64,000 bases of DNA. It comes from SIG299 sp045531955. GTDB taxonomy: Bacteria; Bacillota; Clostridia; Lachnospirales; Lachnospiraceae. The stretch's first letter is position 1; every line of letters starts with the position of its first letter. This document shows positions 7,569 through 16,696 of this stretch, piece by piece. Made by a program: the position numbers and the translations under genes. A model generated the notes under the pieces. It worked only from the letters and a program-made list of their open reading frames with translations. It was not told the DNA's origin and did not search any database. The DNA lies in the NCBI GenBank assembly GCA_045531955.1, contig JAZSFC010000051.1:124001-188000 (forward strand). Reading direction: 5' to 3'.

Positions 7569-8957
7569 ATGTTTGTTGGACGTACACAGGAATTAAAACA
7601 ATTAGAAGATGCATATCGTCAGGAGCGGAATGCTGCAGTTGTTTTATATGGACGGTATGGCATCGGTAAAACAGAAACGGCTGCTCTTTTTGCGAAAGAT
7701 AAACCAACTTTTGTTTATCTGGCACGAGAACTTTCCGAACAGGAGCAACGGTATTGTTTTGCAAAAGAACTGGGAGTTCCGGTAAATGATGAAGTTCCTG
7801 ATTTTTATGAAAGCTTAAAGCTTGCTGTAGCAAACAGGGAAGATAAGTCAAAAAAGGCACTGATTATCATTGATGAATTTCATTTTATGATAAAGACAAG
7901 TGATGCTTTTAAAGTTGCCTTCCTGAAGATTCTTATGGAAGAGCAATGCATGTTTTTGTTTATAAGTTCCTCCGTAAACTGGGTAGAAAATTCTATGGTG
8001 GAAGATTTCGGACCGGCAGCAAGGGCATTATACGGAACCGTAAAATTAAAAGAATTTTCTTTCCTGGAACTGGTAAAACGCTTTCCTGATATGTCGGTGG
8101 AAAAAACAATTTATGCTAATGCTGTGCTTGGCGGCGTACCGGAGTATTTAAACTACTGGAATGAAAAAAGCAGTGTAAAAGAAAATATCCAAAGGATTTT
8201 TTTCAGAAAAGACTCTCCGTTATTATACGGAACAGAGATTTTCTTAAAAAAGGAATTGCGTGAACTGGGAGCTTATAATGCGATTTTGACAGCAATGGCG
8301 GCCGGAAAAAATAAATTAAACGATATCTATGCCCGCACCGGCTTTTCCAGAGCAAAAATCAGCGTGTATATTAAAAATTTGATTGAACTGGACGTGGTGG
8401 AAAAGGTTTTTTCCTTTGATGCTTCCGAAAGTGCAGATTTAGTGCATGCCAATGTACAAAAAGGATTGTACCGAATTAAAGACAATTATTTAAGATTTTG
8501 GTACCGGTATGTTTTCCCAAATCTTTCTGCTGTTCTTATGGGACAGGGAGATCTGGTATACGAAAAAGAGGTAGCAAAAGATTTTGCGTCCTATATGCAG
8601 GAAAGCTTTACAAATGTTTGCGGAGAATATTTGAAGCTGATGAATCAGTACGGACGGTTAGCATCACAATATGAAAACTGGGGTACCTGGTATGGCAAAA
8701 CCGGTTTGATTGATGTGGTGGCCGGCAATGAAGCAGGAGCTATTTTGGCCGGGTTCTGCCGGTTTGACAGCAAAATGATGACAGTGAAGGACTTTTCCCA
8801 GTACAAAGAGCTTTTGGAACTTGCCATGCTTACTCCGAAAGAATTATATTTGTTTTCCAAAGCAGGATTTACAGAAGAACTTCGGGAGCGAGCAGAAGCA
8901 GGTAGTAAAGACCTGGAAAACTGTAAAATTATTTTAGTTGGACTGGAAGATTTGTAA
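7569..8957 (+). CDS. AAA ATPase with DUF234-like C-terminus (archaeal-type ATPase family)
   Basis: 462 residues from ATG 7569. Upstream TTGGAGGAG is the ribosome site, so an in-frame TTG at 7551 is rejected. N-terminal STAND/AAA module with Walker A GRYGIGKT (28-35), Walker B ALIIIDEFHF, then a winged-helix region (MAAGKNKLNDIYARTGFSRAKISVYIKNL) and a DUF234-like C-terminal segment (RIKDNYLRFWYRYVFPN...). Such proteins are widespread in anaerobes and Archaea, with unknown function; DUF234 may be nuclease-related. It sits between argS and a DUF815 ATPase. Confidence 0.85.
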   Translation: MFVGRTQELKQLEDAYRQERNAAVVLYGRYGIGKTETAALFAKDKPTFVYLARELSEQEQRYCFAKELGVPVNDEVPDFYESLKLAVANREDKSKKALIIIDEFHFMIKTSDAFKVAFLKILMEEQCMFLFISSSVNWVENSMVEDFGPAARALYGTVKLKEFSFLELVKRFPDMSVEKTIYANAVLGGVPEYLNYWNEKSSVKENIQRIFFRKDSPLLYGTEIFLKKELRELGAYNAILTAMAAGKNKLNDIYARTGFSRAKISVYIKNLIELDVVEKVFSFDASESADLVHANVQKGLYRIKDNYLRFWYRYVFPNLSAVLMGQGDLVYEKEVAKDFASYMQESFTNVCGEYLKLMNQYGRLASQYENWGTWYGKTGLIDVVAGNEAGAILAGFCRFDSKMMTVKDFSQYKELLELAMLTPKELYLFSKAGFTEELRERAEAGSKDLENCKIILVGLEDL

Positions 8958-8977
8958 TTACAGAAAAGAGGAGATAC

Positions 8978-10282
8978 ATGTACCGTTATTTATCAAAACT
9001 GGTCATTTACCGAACAATAGAAAAAGACAGTATCTTGTTTGAGCTTGCCGACATTCTGGAACAATGGGAAAAGAAGAAGGCTGAAAAAGAAGAGATAGTA
9101 AACCGCTTATATCATCAGGTAAACCGCTTGTTGGAGGTGTCGACAAAATATGGATTTGACGGCAATCTTTGGCAGAATTATCTGGCGTATCTGATTGCAA
9201 TGACAGAAACTCCGTTTGGACTTGTTTGTGAAAAACGGGGAGCGGCTGAGGGAAGCGTTAACACCTTCGCAAAAGCGGATTTTGAAATATTCCGTTTGCT
9301 TTTTCATTATGATTTTTATGCATTGGAACAGGAACTGGAAATTGATTGTTTTTCCGTGATAACTAACTACTGTGCAATTGCCAAAGCAGAAAAGTATTAC
9401 AATAAAAGCGTGAGCGATAAGGTAAAGGAATTAAGTAAAAAGATTGCTGCAGCCGCAGATAAAGAAGAAATATTTGCGGTGGTAACAGGTTTTTATAAAG
9501 ACTATGGTGTTGGACTGTTCGGTCTAAACAAGGCATTCCGCCTTCAGGAAGCGGGCGGAGAGCATAGTCTGGTCCCAATTACCAACACGGAAGAAGTACA
9601 TCTTTCCGACCTGATTGGATATGAAATCCAGAAGGAAAAGCTGGTAGAAAACACCAAGGCCTTTGTAGAAGGCAGAAAAGCAAATAATGTGCTTTTGTAC
9701 GGTGATGCCGGTACGGGTAAATCCACCAGCGTAAAAGCCATTTTAAATGAATATTATAAAGACGGGCTTCGTATGATAGAAATTTACAAACACCAGTTTT
9801 CTGAGCTGGCAGGTTTGATTTCAAAAATCAAGAACCGAAATTATAAATTTATCATTTACATGGATGATTTGTCCTTTGAAGAGTTTGAAATTGAGTATAA
9901 ATACTTAAAGGCGGTCATCGAAGGCGGTTTGGAAATTAAACCGGACAATGTATTGATTTATGCGACATCCAACCGCAGACATTTAATCAGGGAAACATGG
10001 TCTGACCGTTCCGATATCTCTAAGGACGAATTACACCGGTCGGATACGATGCAGGAAAAATTATCCCTGGTGGCACGATTTGGTATCAGTATCGGATTCT
10101 TATCGCCAAATCAAAAAGAATTTTTCGGAATTGTCAAGGGGCTTGCGGCAAAATATCCGGAGATTACATTAATTGAGGAAGAATTACTGCAAAAGGCCAA
10201 TGCATGGGAGATTTCCCACGGTGGGAAATCAGGAAGAACGGCCCAGCAGTTTATCACATATCTGTTGAGTAAACAGGAATAG
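8978..10282 (+). CDS. DUF815 family AAA+ ATPase
   Basis: 434 residues. The C-terminal half is the DUF815 ATPase: LSDLIGYEIQKEKLVENT, Walker A GDAGTGKS (242-249), Walker B FIIYMDDLSFE and the sensor-like IYATSNRRHLIRE. The N-terminal 200 residues are helical with no motif I recognise. DUF815 proteins are AAA+ ATPases of unknown biological role. The gene follows the DUF234-type ATPase by 20 bp and precedes the SH3 membrane protein by 18 bp, so the three form an operon. Confidence 0.85.
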   Translation: MYRYLSKLVIYRTIEKDSILFELADILEQWEKKKAEKEEIVNRLYHQVNRLLEVSTKYGFDGNLWQNYLAYLIAMTETPFGLVCEKRGAAEGSVNTFAKADFEIFRLLFHYDFYALEQELEIDCFSVITNYCAIAKAEKYYNKSVSDKVKELSKKIAAAADKEEIFAVVTGFYKDYGVGLFGLNKAFRLQEAGGEHSLVPITNTEEVHLSDLIGYEIQKEKLVENTKAFVEGRKANNVLLYGDAGTGKSTSVKAILNEYYKDGLRMIEIYKHQFSELAGLISKIKNRNYKFIIYMDDLSFEEFEIEYKYLKAVIEGGLEIKPDNVLIYATSNRRHLIRETWSDRSDISKDELHRSDTMQEKLSLVARFGISIGFLSPNQKEFFGIVKGLAAKYPEITLIEEELLQKANAWEISHGGKSGRTAQQFITYLLSKQE

Positions 10283-10300
10283 TAAAGGAGGATACGGTAT

Positions 10301-11374
10301 ATGATGAGAAAAATGCGCGAATGGCTTGCCGTTCTTGGAATCGGTGCATGTCTGCTTGCGGTAACTGCTCCGGCAGTGAAAGTGTATGCGGTGACCGAGC
10401 CTACGTATGAATCAACAGAAGCTACTTCTCAGGCAGACGCTTATGTTGGGGAAGTAAATACGGATGAATTAAATGTTCGTACCGGATTTGGTGCGAATTT
10501 TGATCAGGTTAAAGTGAACGGAAAATTAGTTATTTTAAATAAGGGCGACAAGGTTGCGGTTATGTCTAAGGGCAAATCCTCCAGTGGATATGAGTGGTAT
10601 GAAATCCGTTGGGTAGAAGATGGTATGGAATATCATGGTTATGTCCGCGGAAAGTATGTAACTCTTTCAGAAACGAAGGCTCTTCCGATTGCAACACCGA
10701 CACCGGAACCAACACCGACACCGATTGCAACACCGACTCCAATGGTAACACCGACACCGGTTCCGGAACCGAAAGAAGAGGGAGGGTTCTCCATTCTGAA
10801 AGGAATCGGTATAGTAATTCTTTTGTTGGTGATTGCAGCAGGTGTATATGCGTTTATCCTGTATAAAAAGCGGGAAGCAGCCGGTGCAGAAACATCCGAA
10901 AAGATTGACAGCTTAAAGAACATCCAGCTGAAGAAAGGTCCGGAGGATGCAAACGGTAATCCAATCAGTGTGATGAAGCGCAGACAGGAAGTAACTGAGG
11001 ATATCAGAGACACATCTGCAATACGTCCGCAGTCCAGGGGCTATGAGTCTGATGCTGCTATTCTTGCAAGAAAAGAGCATGCCCGCATGATGAATGAAGA
11101 AATTATGGAAAAGTCCCGTTTCTATGATCCGAATGAAGAAAAGAAAAAAGAGGATGAATTGAAACAGCTTTCCGAAAGCTTAAAGGAAAAGGAATTACTC
11201 CGTGAAGAAATCGAAAACTTAAGCCCGGGTGATTTAGTATATCATGAGTATTTCGGTAAGGGTGTAGTTTTTGATAACTCTGATGTTAAGAGAATTGAAA
11301 TCCGCTTTGGAACCGATGTGCGTTTTGTAGATAAGGGCGCTTGTGTGGCAAAGAAGCTGATGAGAAAAGTGTGA
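10301..11374 (+). CDS. SH3-domain membrane protein with Pro/Thr linker and CarD/tudor-like C-terminus
   Basis: 357 residues. Signal peptide/anchor at 1-30 (hydrophobic core then APAVKVYA). A bacterial SH3 domain at about 45-125 (VNTDELNVRTGFGANFDQV...VRGKYVTL) is followed by a TPTPEPTPTP linker, a second transmembrane helix at about 165-190, and a charged cytoplasmic region ending with LSPGDLVYHEYFGKGVVF. That last segment resembles the small beta-barrel of CarD/UvrD-tail proteins and of the PcrA C-terminus in this window. The cytoplasmic barrel on a wall-facing SH3 protein is unusual. Function unknown. Last gene of the operon, followed by a terminator. Confidence 0.65.
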   Translation: MMRKMREWLAVLGIGACLLAVTAPAVKVYAVTEPTYESTEATSQADAYVGEVNTDELNVRTGFGANFDQVKVNGKLVILNKGDKVAVMSKGKSSSGYEWYEIRWVEDGMEYHGYVRGKYVTLSETKALPIATPTPEPTPTPIATPTPMVTPTPVPEPKEEGGFSILKGIGIVILLLVIAAGVYAFILYKKREAAGAETSEKIDSLKNIQLKKGPEDANGNPISVMKRRQEVTEDIRDTSAIRPQSRGYESDAAILARKEHARMMNEEIMEKSRFYDPNEEKKKEDELKQLSESLKEKELLREEIENLSPGDLVYHEYFGKGVVFDNSDVKRIEIRFGTDVRFVDKGACVAKKLMRKV

Positions 11375-11391
11375 TTAGAAAATAATTATTG

Positions 11392-11423
11392 AAAAGCTCC
11401 GGTTTTCATACCGGAGCTTTTTA
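11392..11423. terminator. Bidirectional terminator between SH3 protein gene and argH
   Basis: AAAAGCTCCGG-TTTTCATA-CCGGAGCTTTT: an 11 bp stem flanked by A and T runs, usable by both convergent genes. Confidence 0.9.
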
Positions 11424-11427
11424 TTGC

Positions 11428-12801
11428 TTAATTATTCAAATAATCTTTGTATACGGCAAGCACTTCCTGCATGGCAGCAAGGCCCGGAGCACCGATGGTG
11501 TTTCTTCGTTCTACACAGGTCTGCATGCGGATTGCTTCGTAAATGTCTTCTTCAAAAACAGGAGAGATTTTCTTGTAATCTTCCAGCGGAAGTTCATCCA
11601 GAGAAATATCCTTTTCGATACAAAGCAGTACCAACTGGCCGATGATGCCGTGAGCGTCGCGGAACGGTACACCGTGGTTTACCAGATAGTCTGCAGCGTC
11701 GGTTGCGTTGGTAAATCCGTTCTTTGCGCTGGCTTCCATAACGTCATTGTTGAACTTCATGGTGGCAATCATGCCGGTAAACAGGGCAAGACAACCCTTT
11801 ACGGTGTCGATGGCGTCAAAGGTCATTTCCTTATCTTCCTGCATATCTTTGTTGTATGCAAGAGGAATTCCCTTCATAGTAGTAAGAAGAGAAGTTAATG
11901 CACCGTAAACACGGCCGGTTTTACCGCGTACAAGTTCTGCGATGTCCGGATTCTTTTTCTGCGGCATAATGGAGCTTCCGGTGGAGTAACTGTCGTCGAT
12001 ATCAACAAAACGGTATTCGTTAGAATTCCAAATGATGATTTCTTCACAGAAACGGCTTAAGTGCATCATACAGATGGAAAGGGCACTTAAGGTTTCCAGT
12101 AAATAGTCTCGGTCGGAAACGGAGTCCATGCTGTTTCTGGTCGGACCGTCAAAGGAAAGCAACTGTGCGGTATAAGCGCGGTCTAACGGATAAGTAGTTC
12201 CGGCTAATGCACCTGCACCGAGAGGGCAGTAGTTCATGCGCTTACGAATGTCTTTTAAGCGGTCGCGGTCGCGAAGAAACATTTCAAAATAAGCACCGAA
12301 ATGGTGAGCTAATGTTACCGGCTGGGCTTTTTGCAAATGGGTAAAGCCCGGCATATAGGTGGTAAGGTTTGTTTCCATGATGTTGTAGATGGTTTTTAAT
12401 AAGTCATAGAGAAGCTTATCTAATTCATCGATTTCATCCCTGGTATAAAGGCGCATGTCAAGAGCAACCTGGTCGTTACGGCTGCGGCCTGTATGAAGCT
12501 TTTTGCCAACGGTACCGATTCGGTCGATTAAAACCGCTTCTACAAAGCTGTGGATATCTTCCTGGGCTTCATCAAATTCCAAAGCACCGGAGGTAATGTC
12601 TGCTTCAATACCTTTTAATCCGGCAATGATGGTATCTCTTTCTTCTTCAGTTAAAATTCCCTGCTTAGCAAGCATGGTAACATGGGCAATGCTGCCGTTA
12701 ATGTCCTGCTTGTAAAATTTCTGGTCAAAGGAGAGGGATGCATTAAAGTTATGTACGAGCTGGTTGGTTTCCTTGGTAAAGCGTCCGCCCCAAAGTTTCA
12801 T
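11428..12801 (-). CDS. argH: Argininosuccinate lyase
   Basis: 457 residues, the fumarase/aspartase-superfamily enzyme that splits argininosuccinate into arginine and fumarate, the last step of arginine synthesis. The N-terminus MKLWGGRFTKETNQLVHNFNAS, the THLQKAQPVTLAHH segment and the superfamily signature SSIMPQKKNPD are all present; length is typical. The ATG at 12801 has GGAGGTACAACACC upstream. It lies 17 bp after a small hypothetical gene and downstream of a Ca2+ ATPase gene on the same strand. argG is not in this window. Confidence 0.96.
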   Translation of the reverse strand: MKLWGGRFTKETNQLVHNFNASLSFDQKFYKQDINGSIAHVTMLAKQGILTEEERDTIIAGLKGIEADITSGALEFDEAQEDIHSFVEAVLIDRIGTVGKKLHTGRSRNDQVALDMRLYTRDEIDELDKLLYDLLKTIYNIMETNLTTYMPGFTHLQKAQPVTLAHHFGAYFEMFLRDRDRLKDIRKRMNYCPLGAGALAGTTYPLDRAYTAQLLSFDGPTRNSMDSVSDRDYLLETLSALSICMMHLSRFCEEIIIWNSNEYRFVDIDDSYSTGSSIMPQKKNPDIAELVRGKTGRVYGALTSLLTTMKGIPLAYNKDMQEDKEMTFDAIDTVKGCLALFTGMIATMKFNNDVMEASAKNGFTNATDAADYLVNHGVPFRDAHGIIGQLVLLCIEKDISLDELPLEDYKKISPVFEEDIYEAIRMQTCVERRNTIGAPGLAAMQEVLAVYKDYLNN

Positions 12802-12818
12802 GGTGTTGTACCTCCGTA

Positions 12819-13016
12819 TTATTCTTCGGAAATGATTGCCTTTTCTTCATCTACCTTGTATTCGTAGTATTTTACAACATTTCCGCTGTTTATTGCGATA
12901 TTGGAATGACAGCGGTCACGGTCGCAACGGTACGGCATGGTATCATAGGTGGAAAAATATTCACCCAAGGTAGAGTCATACGGTAATACCGGAGTATAAT
13001 TCTTATCATCTGCCAT
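12819..13016 (-). CDS. Small hypothetical protein (65 aa)
   Basis: I do not recognise this protein. From ATG 13016 it is 65 residues starting MADDKNYTPVLPYD, hydrophilic, with two cysteines in PYRCDRDRCHSN and an acidic C-terminus (YKVDEEKAIISEE). The start is supported by GGAAG nine bases upstream; an ATG at 13043 lacks a ribosome site. It sits 17 bp before argH and 39 bp after the Ca2+ ATPase stop, all leftward, so it is likely co-transcribed. CX4C could bind metal, but this is speculation. Confidence 0.55.
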   Translation of the reverse strand: MADDKNYTPVLPYDSTLGEYFSTYDTMPYRCDRDRCHSNIAINSGNVVKYYEYKVDEEKAIISEE

Positions 13017-13055
13017 AGTGGTATACTTCCTTTCTGTCATCATAATAGTACTATT

Positions 13056-15620
13056 TTAATCCTCTTTGTCTGATTTTGCAACATGCTTTTGTAATTCCAT
13101 GAAAATAATCGGAGCAACAGAGCAGGAAGCCACCACAAGCCATTGCGGGAGAGTCAGGGCACTGACTTCAAATACAGTCTGCAGATACGGATGAGTAATA
13201 ACTAAAAGCTGTAATGCGGCACAGACACAGAAGGACAGGTTCATCACTTTGTTGCTGAAGAAACCAACCCGGAACAGGGAATGGCGGCTTCGCATGTTAT
13301 AGGCGTGGAAGAGCTGGGAAAAGCTTAAAACAGCAAATGCCATGGTACTTCCATTGCCAAGATACTTGATTCCCACAACATAGGAAAACAGCGTCAGGGC
13401 GCCGATAAGAATACCTTCCACGGCAATGCTGAATACCAGACTTCCGGTAAACAGACCTTCTTTAGGGGAGATGGGAGGACGCTTCATAACGTCTTTTTCC
13501 GGCGGTTCCATACCAAGTGCGATGGCAGGAAGGGAATCGGTAATCAGATTCACCCATAATAATTGTACCGCGGCCAATGGGGAAGGCAGGCGGAATAAAA
13601 TGGCCATAAATATGGTGATGATTTCCCCGATGTTGCAGGAAAGCAGGAATTGGATTGCTTTGCGGATATTTTCATAAATGCCCCGGCCTTCTTTAACGGC
13701 GGAAACAATGGTGGCAAAATTATCATCCATTAAAATCATATCGGAAGCATTTTTGGCTACATCGGTACCGGATTGCCCCATGGCACAGCCGATATCAGCG
13801 GCTTTCAGGGCAGGAGCATCGTTGGTACCGTCACCGCTCATGGCAACGATTTCACCCCGGGACTGAAGGGCCTTTACAATACGTACCTTATGCTCCGGAG
13901 ATACTCTGGCAAATACGGTATAATCCCGGACGCATTCAGCGAATTCCTTATCGGAGAGAGCATCCAGCTCGGCACCGGTCATGGCTCTGTTACCGGAATT
14001 TAAGATACCAAGCTTGCCGGCAATGGCACAGGCGGTATTTTTATGGTCACCGGTAATCATGACAGGGGTAATTCCGGCTTCCAGGCATTGTTTTACTGCA
14101 GTAACTGCTTCCGGACGGGGTGGGTCCATCAACCCAAAGAGACCGTATAAGGAGAGGTCATTTTCTATGGCTTCCGAAAGCTTTGTATCAGCCGGTACAA
14201 ACTTGTAGGCAAGAGCAAGCACCCGGAGAGCATCCTTGGTCATGGTATCGTGGGCCAAAAGAGAAGTGGTTTGCTTGGAGGAAGATATATGACATTTCTT
14301 CAGTAAAACATCATATCCGCCTTTGGTGATTACTAACAGGCGGTCGCTATCCGGCAGTTTATGTACGGTGGTCATACATTTACGGTTGGAATCAAAAGGA
14401 ATTTCGAATACACGTGGATATTCTTTTAAGAAGGCAGGAGTAATCCCCTTTTGAAGCGCATATTCCGCCAGGGCTTTTTCCGTAGCTTCTCCGTTGACTG
14501 TATCATTGTCCACAGTAACATTACTGCACAGCAGCGCCATCAGTTCCATGGACGGAAGCTGCCCGGAAGAAGTAAATACTGAGGTTTTGGTGACAGTCAT
14601 GTGATTCTGGGTCAGGGTACCGGTTTTATCGGAACAAATGTAAGTGGCACTACCTAGGGTTTCCACAGCCGGAAGCTTACGTATAATGGCATTTTGCTTT
14701 ACCATACGCTGCACACCGAGAGAAAGCATAATGGTAACTACTGACGGCAGGGATTCCGGGATGGAAGCAACCGCAAGACTGACCGCTGTCATAAACATGG
14801 AAATCATCGGGATGCCCTGGAAGATACCGATGAAGAAGAGAACAACGCAGATTCCCAGTACCATCAAAGCTAGGATTTTTCCTGCCTCTGCAAGACGCTT
14901 TTGAAGAGGAGTTTCTACTTGCTCTGTGGTAAGAATGAGGGAAGCAATTTTACCAACTTCCGTCTGCATACCGGTAGCAGTAACCACGGCAGTACCGTGA
15001 CCAGTGCAAACTACAGAAGTAGAATAGACCATATTGGAGCGGTCGCCGAGAGGAGTGCTTTCAGGAAAAACCCTGTTGTTATGCTTTTCTACTGCGGTAG
15101 ATTCACCGGTCAGGGAGGATTCATCTACCTTAAGACCGGTACTTTGCAAGATACGTGCATCTGCGGGTACCATGTTTCCGGCTTCCAGGAAAATGATGTC
15201 ACCGGGAACCAGTTCGGAAGATGGAAGATTGGTGCGTGTACCGTCTCTGAGAACATTGGCATGGGGAGCGGAGAGCTTTTGCAGAGCTTCCAGGGAATGC
15301 TCTGCTTTTGCTTCCTGAATTACCCCAAGGATTGCGTTTAAGGTGACAACAAGTAGGATGATAACCGGGTCTGCATAATCTGCATGACCTTCCAACAAAG
15401 AGAGCAGAAAGGAAACGGCTGCGGCACAAAGAAGTACTACAATCATAAAGTCCTGGAACTGGGCGAAGAAACGTTGCAACAGACTTTCTTTTTTCTGGGA
15501 AGCCAGTTCGTTGGGGCCGTATTTTTGTAACCGTTCGCGGGCAGATTTTGAACTTAGCCCCTCTTTGGTAGTTTCCAGTTTTTTCAGTACGCTGTCGGAA
15601 CTCATGGAAAAAGGGTTCAT
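13056..15620 (-). CDS. P-type Ca2+-transporting ATPase (PMCA/SERCA-like, P2 type)
   Basis: 854 residues. P2-type ATPase with cation-ATPase N-domain (1-70), actuator motif TGES (171-174), transmembrane IPESLP (287-292) typical of Ca2+ pumps, phosphorylation site DKTGTLT (Asp331), nucleotide-domain KGGYDVLL, and hinge GDGTNDAPALKAADIG. The C-terminal cation ATPase domain follows. It exports Ca2+ from the cytosol at the expense of ATP. Start at 15620 follows AAGGAGG at an unusually long spacing of about 14 bases; no better start exists. First gene of a leftward unit with the small ORF and argH. Confidence 0.9.
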   Translation of the reverse strand: MNPFSMSSDSVLKKLETTKEGLSSKSARERLQKYGPNELASQKKESLLQRFFAQFQDFMIVVLLCAAAVSFLLSLLEGHADYADPVIILLVVTLNAILGVIQEAKAEHSLEALQKLSAPHANVLRDGTRTNLPSSELVPGDIIFLEAGNMVPADARILQSTGLKVDESSLTGESTAVEKHNNRVFPESTPLGDRSNMVYSTSVVCTGHGTAVVTATGMQTEVGKIASLILTTEQVETPLQKRLAEAGKILALMVLGICVVLFFIGIFQGIPMISMFMTAVSLAVASIPESLPSVVTIMLSLGVQRMVKQNAIIRKLPAVETLGSATYICSDKTGTLTQNHMTVTKTSVFTSSGQLPSMELMALLCSNVTVDNDTVNGEATEKALAEYALQKGITPAFLKEYPRVFEIPFDSNRKCMTTVHKLPDSDRLLVITKGGYDVLLKKCHISSSKQTTSLLAHDTMTKDALRVLALAYKFVPADTKLSEAIENDLSLYGLFGLMDPPRPEAVTAVKQCLEAGITPVMITGDHKNTACAIAGKLGILNSGNRAMTGAELDALSDKEFAECVRDYTVFARVSPEHKVRIVKALQSRGEIVAMSGDGTNDAPALKAADIGCAMGQSGTDVAKNASDMILMDDNFATIVSAVKEGRGIYENIRKAIQFLLSCNIGEIITIFMAILFRLPSPLAAVQLLWVNLITDSLPAIALGMEPPEKDVMKRPPISPKEGLFTGSLVFSIAVEGILIGALTLFSYVVGIKYLGNGSTMAFAVLSFSQLFHAYNMRSRHSLFRVGFFSNKVMNLSFCVCAALQLLVITHPYLQTVFEVSALTLPQWLVVASCSVAPIIFMELQKHVAKSDKED

Positions 15621-15940
15621 ATTGTGTATATTTTCCTCCTTATCGAAATAATACGAAAAAGACCGATAAACAAAGGGTTTGAAGGACTTTTTATCTATAT
15701 TTTATGCTTGTTTTTTTGTAAAAATGTCACAAAAATGAGGGGTAAGATTTGTGGATGTTTAAAGGAAGAAAAAACTTTACAAAATTGAAAACAGGGACTA
15801 TCATATTACTAAGCAAAGAAACTGTAATTCCCAAATCCCCGTTCGGTTTCTTTCTACACGTTACAGTTCAGTAATATTTCCCTAACAAAAAACAAAAAAA
15901 TAATCATTTTCATGCTTATGACAAGAGAAGGAGTGTTTGT
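15621..15940. other. Divergent intergenic region: Ca2+ ATPase leader and Tad-like operon promoter
   Basis: 320 bp without a gene. On the plus strand it contains a TTTACA-17-TATCAT promoter at 15776-15804 and an inverted repeat AACTGTAA (15820-15827)/TTACAGTT (15861-15868). No protein coding potential or terminator was found. Confidence 0.6.
15776..15804 (+). promoter_or_regulatory. Putative promoter of the Tad-like operon
   Basis: TTTACA at 15776-15781, 17 bp, TATCAT at 15799-15804. The inverted repeat AACTGTAA/TTACAGTT lies about 16-64 bases downstream and could be an operator or a 5'-leader hairpin. Confidence 0.5.
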
Positions 15941-16696
15941 ATGAAAGTAGTCTTTTGGAACGGAGTTGGTGTGTCCAACGATGTGACAAATTATATGGCT
16001 GCTATCGGAACAATTCTGGCTTCGGAGTTTTGTTGTGAAGTTGTACTGGGGAGCAATTATATTAGTAATCATATGCTCCAGGATTGTTTTTTCAGCAAAA
16101 TGAAAGAAGAAGGAATTGCCCATGCACCATACTGCTTTTTTCATGATTCTTCTGAGTATTCTGATGCCTTGTGGAAGATGAAAGGCCGTCGGCAGGAGGA
16201 TATATTGGAAAGACCAATGGAAAAGATAACAGTATTGTTTCCTCCGGATGTAGGAGAAAGACGGATGTTTTATCATGAAATATCAAAGCAGTCATTTTAT
16301 TTATTGGAAATAGCAGAAGGTAATTATTTATCTTTTCAAAATGCATTAGAAGAAGCAGATAAAATCGTTGTGTTTTTGCCGCAGAATATAGTTGAAATTC
16401 AAAATTTCTTTTATCGGTTTTCGCCGATAATTCCCAAAATGATATTTGTGCTTAAAGAATCTTCCCAATGGAATAAAAGTTTATTCAATAAACTAATATC
16501 CGAATATGGAATCAATAGTAAGAATATTGGAAGTGTTTCTCAAAGCAATGAATTTAATGAAGCATGTGTAGAAGGAAAACTGGAAGCTTTTCTAAAAAGA
16601 AATCGGTCAACCAGAAGCCCTCATTATAGTTTTTTGGTTGGAATACGACGTATTGCTAATCTCTTATTCGAGTGCAAACATGAAAAAGGAGTGTGA
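15941..16696 (+). CDS. CpaE/ParA-like pseudo-ATPase (first gene of Tad-like operon)
   Basis: 251 residues, not confidently assigned. The opening KVVFWNGVGVSNDVTNYMAAIG has the strand-loop-helix of MinD/ParA/CpaE proteins (usually KGGVGKTT), but the catalytic lysine and following Thr residues are absent. Later strands (KIVVFLPQN, PKMIFVLKE) fit a Rossmann-like fold. The first gene of a 13-gene operon with a CpaF-like ATPase and TadB/C-like protein, in the place where CpaE-type localisation factors occur. ATG 15941 has AAGGAG upstream. It shares its GTGA junction with the next gene. Confidence 0.45.
   Translation: MKVVFWNGVGVSNDVTNYMAAIGTILASEFCCEVVLGSNYISNHMLQDCFFSKMKEEGIAHAPYCFFHDSSEYSDALWKMKGRRQEDILERPMEKITVLFPPDVGERRMFYHEISKQSFYLLEIAEGNYLSFQNALEEADKIVVFLPQNIVEIQNFFYRFSPIIPKMIFVLKESSQWNKSLFNKLISEYGINSKNIGSVSQSNEFNEACVEGKLEAFLKRNRSTRSPHYSFLVGIRRIANLLFECKHEKGV

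Noticed and set aside
11389..11898. 169-residue rightward ORF overlapping argH
   Set aside because: It is antisense to argH, overlaps the terminator and has no ribosome site or recognisable domain.
14901..15341. 146-residue rightward ORF within the Ca2+ ATPase gene
   Set aside because: Antisense shadow of a conserved P-type ATPase.
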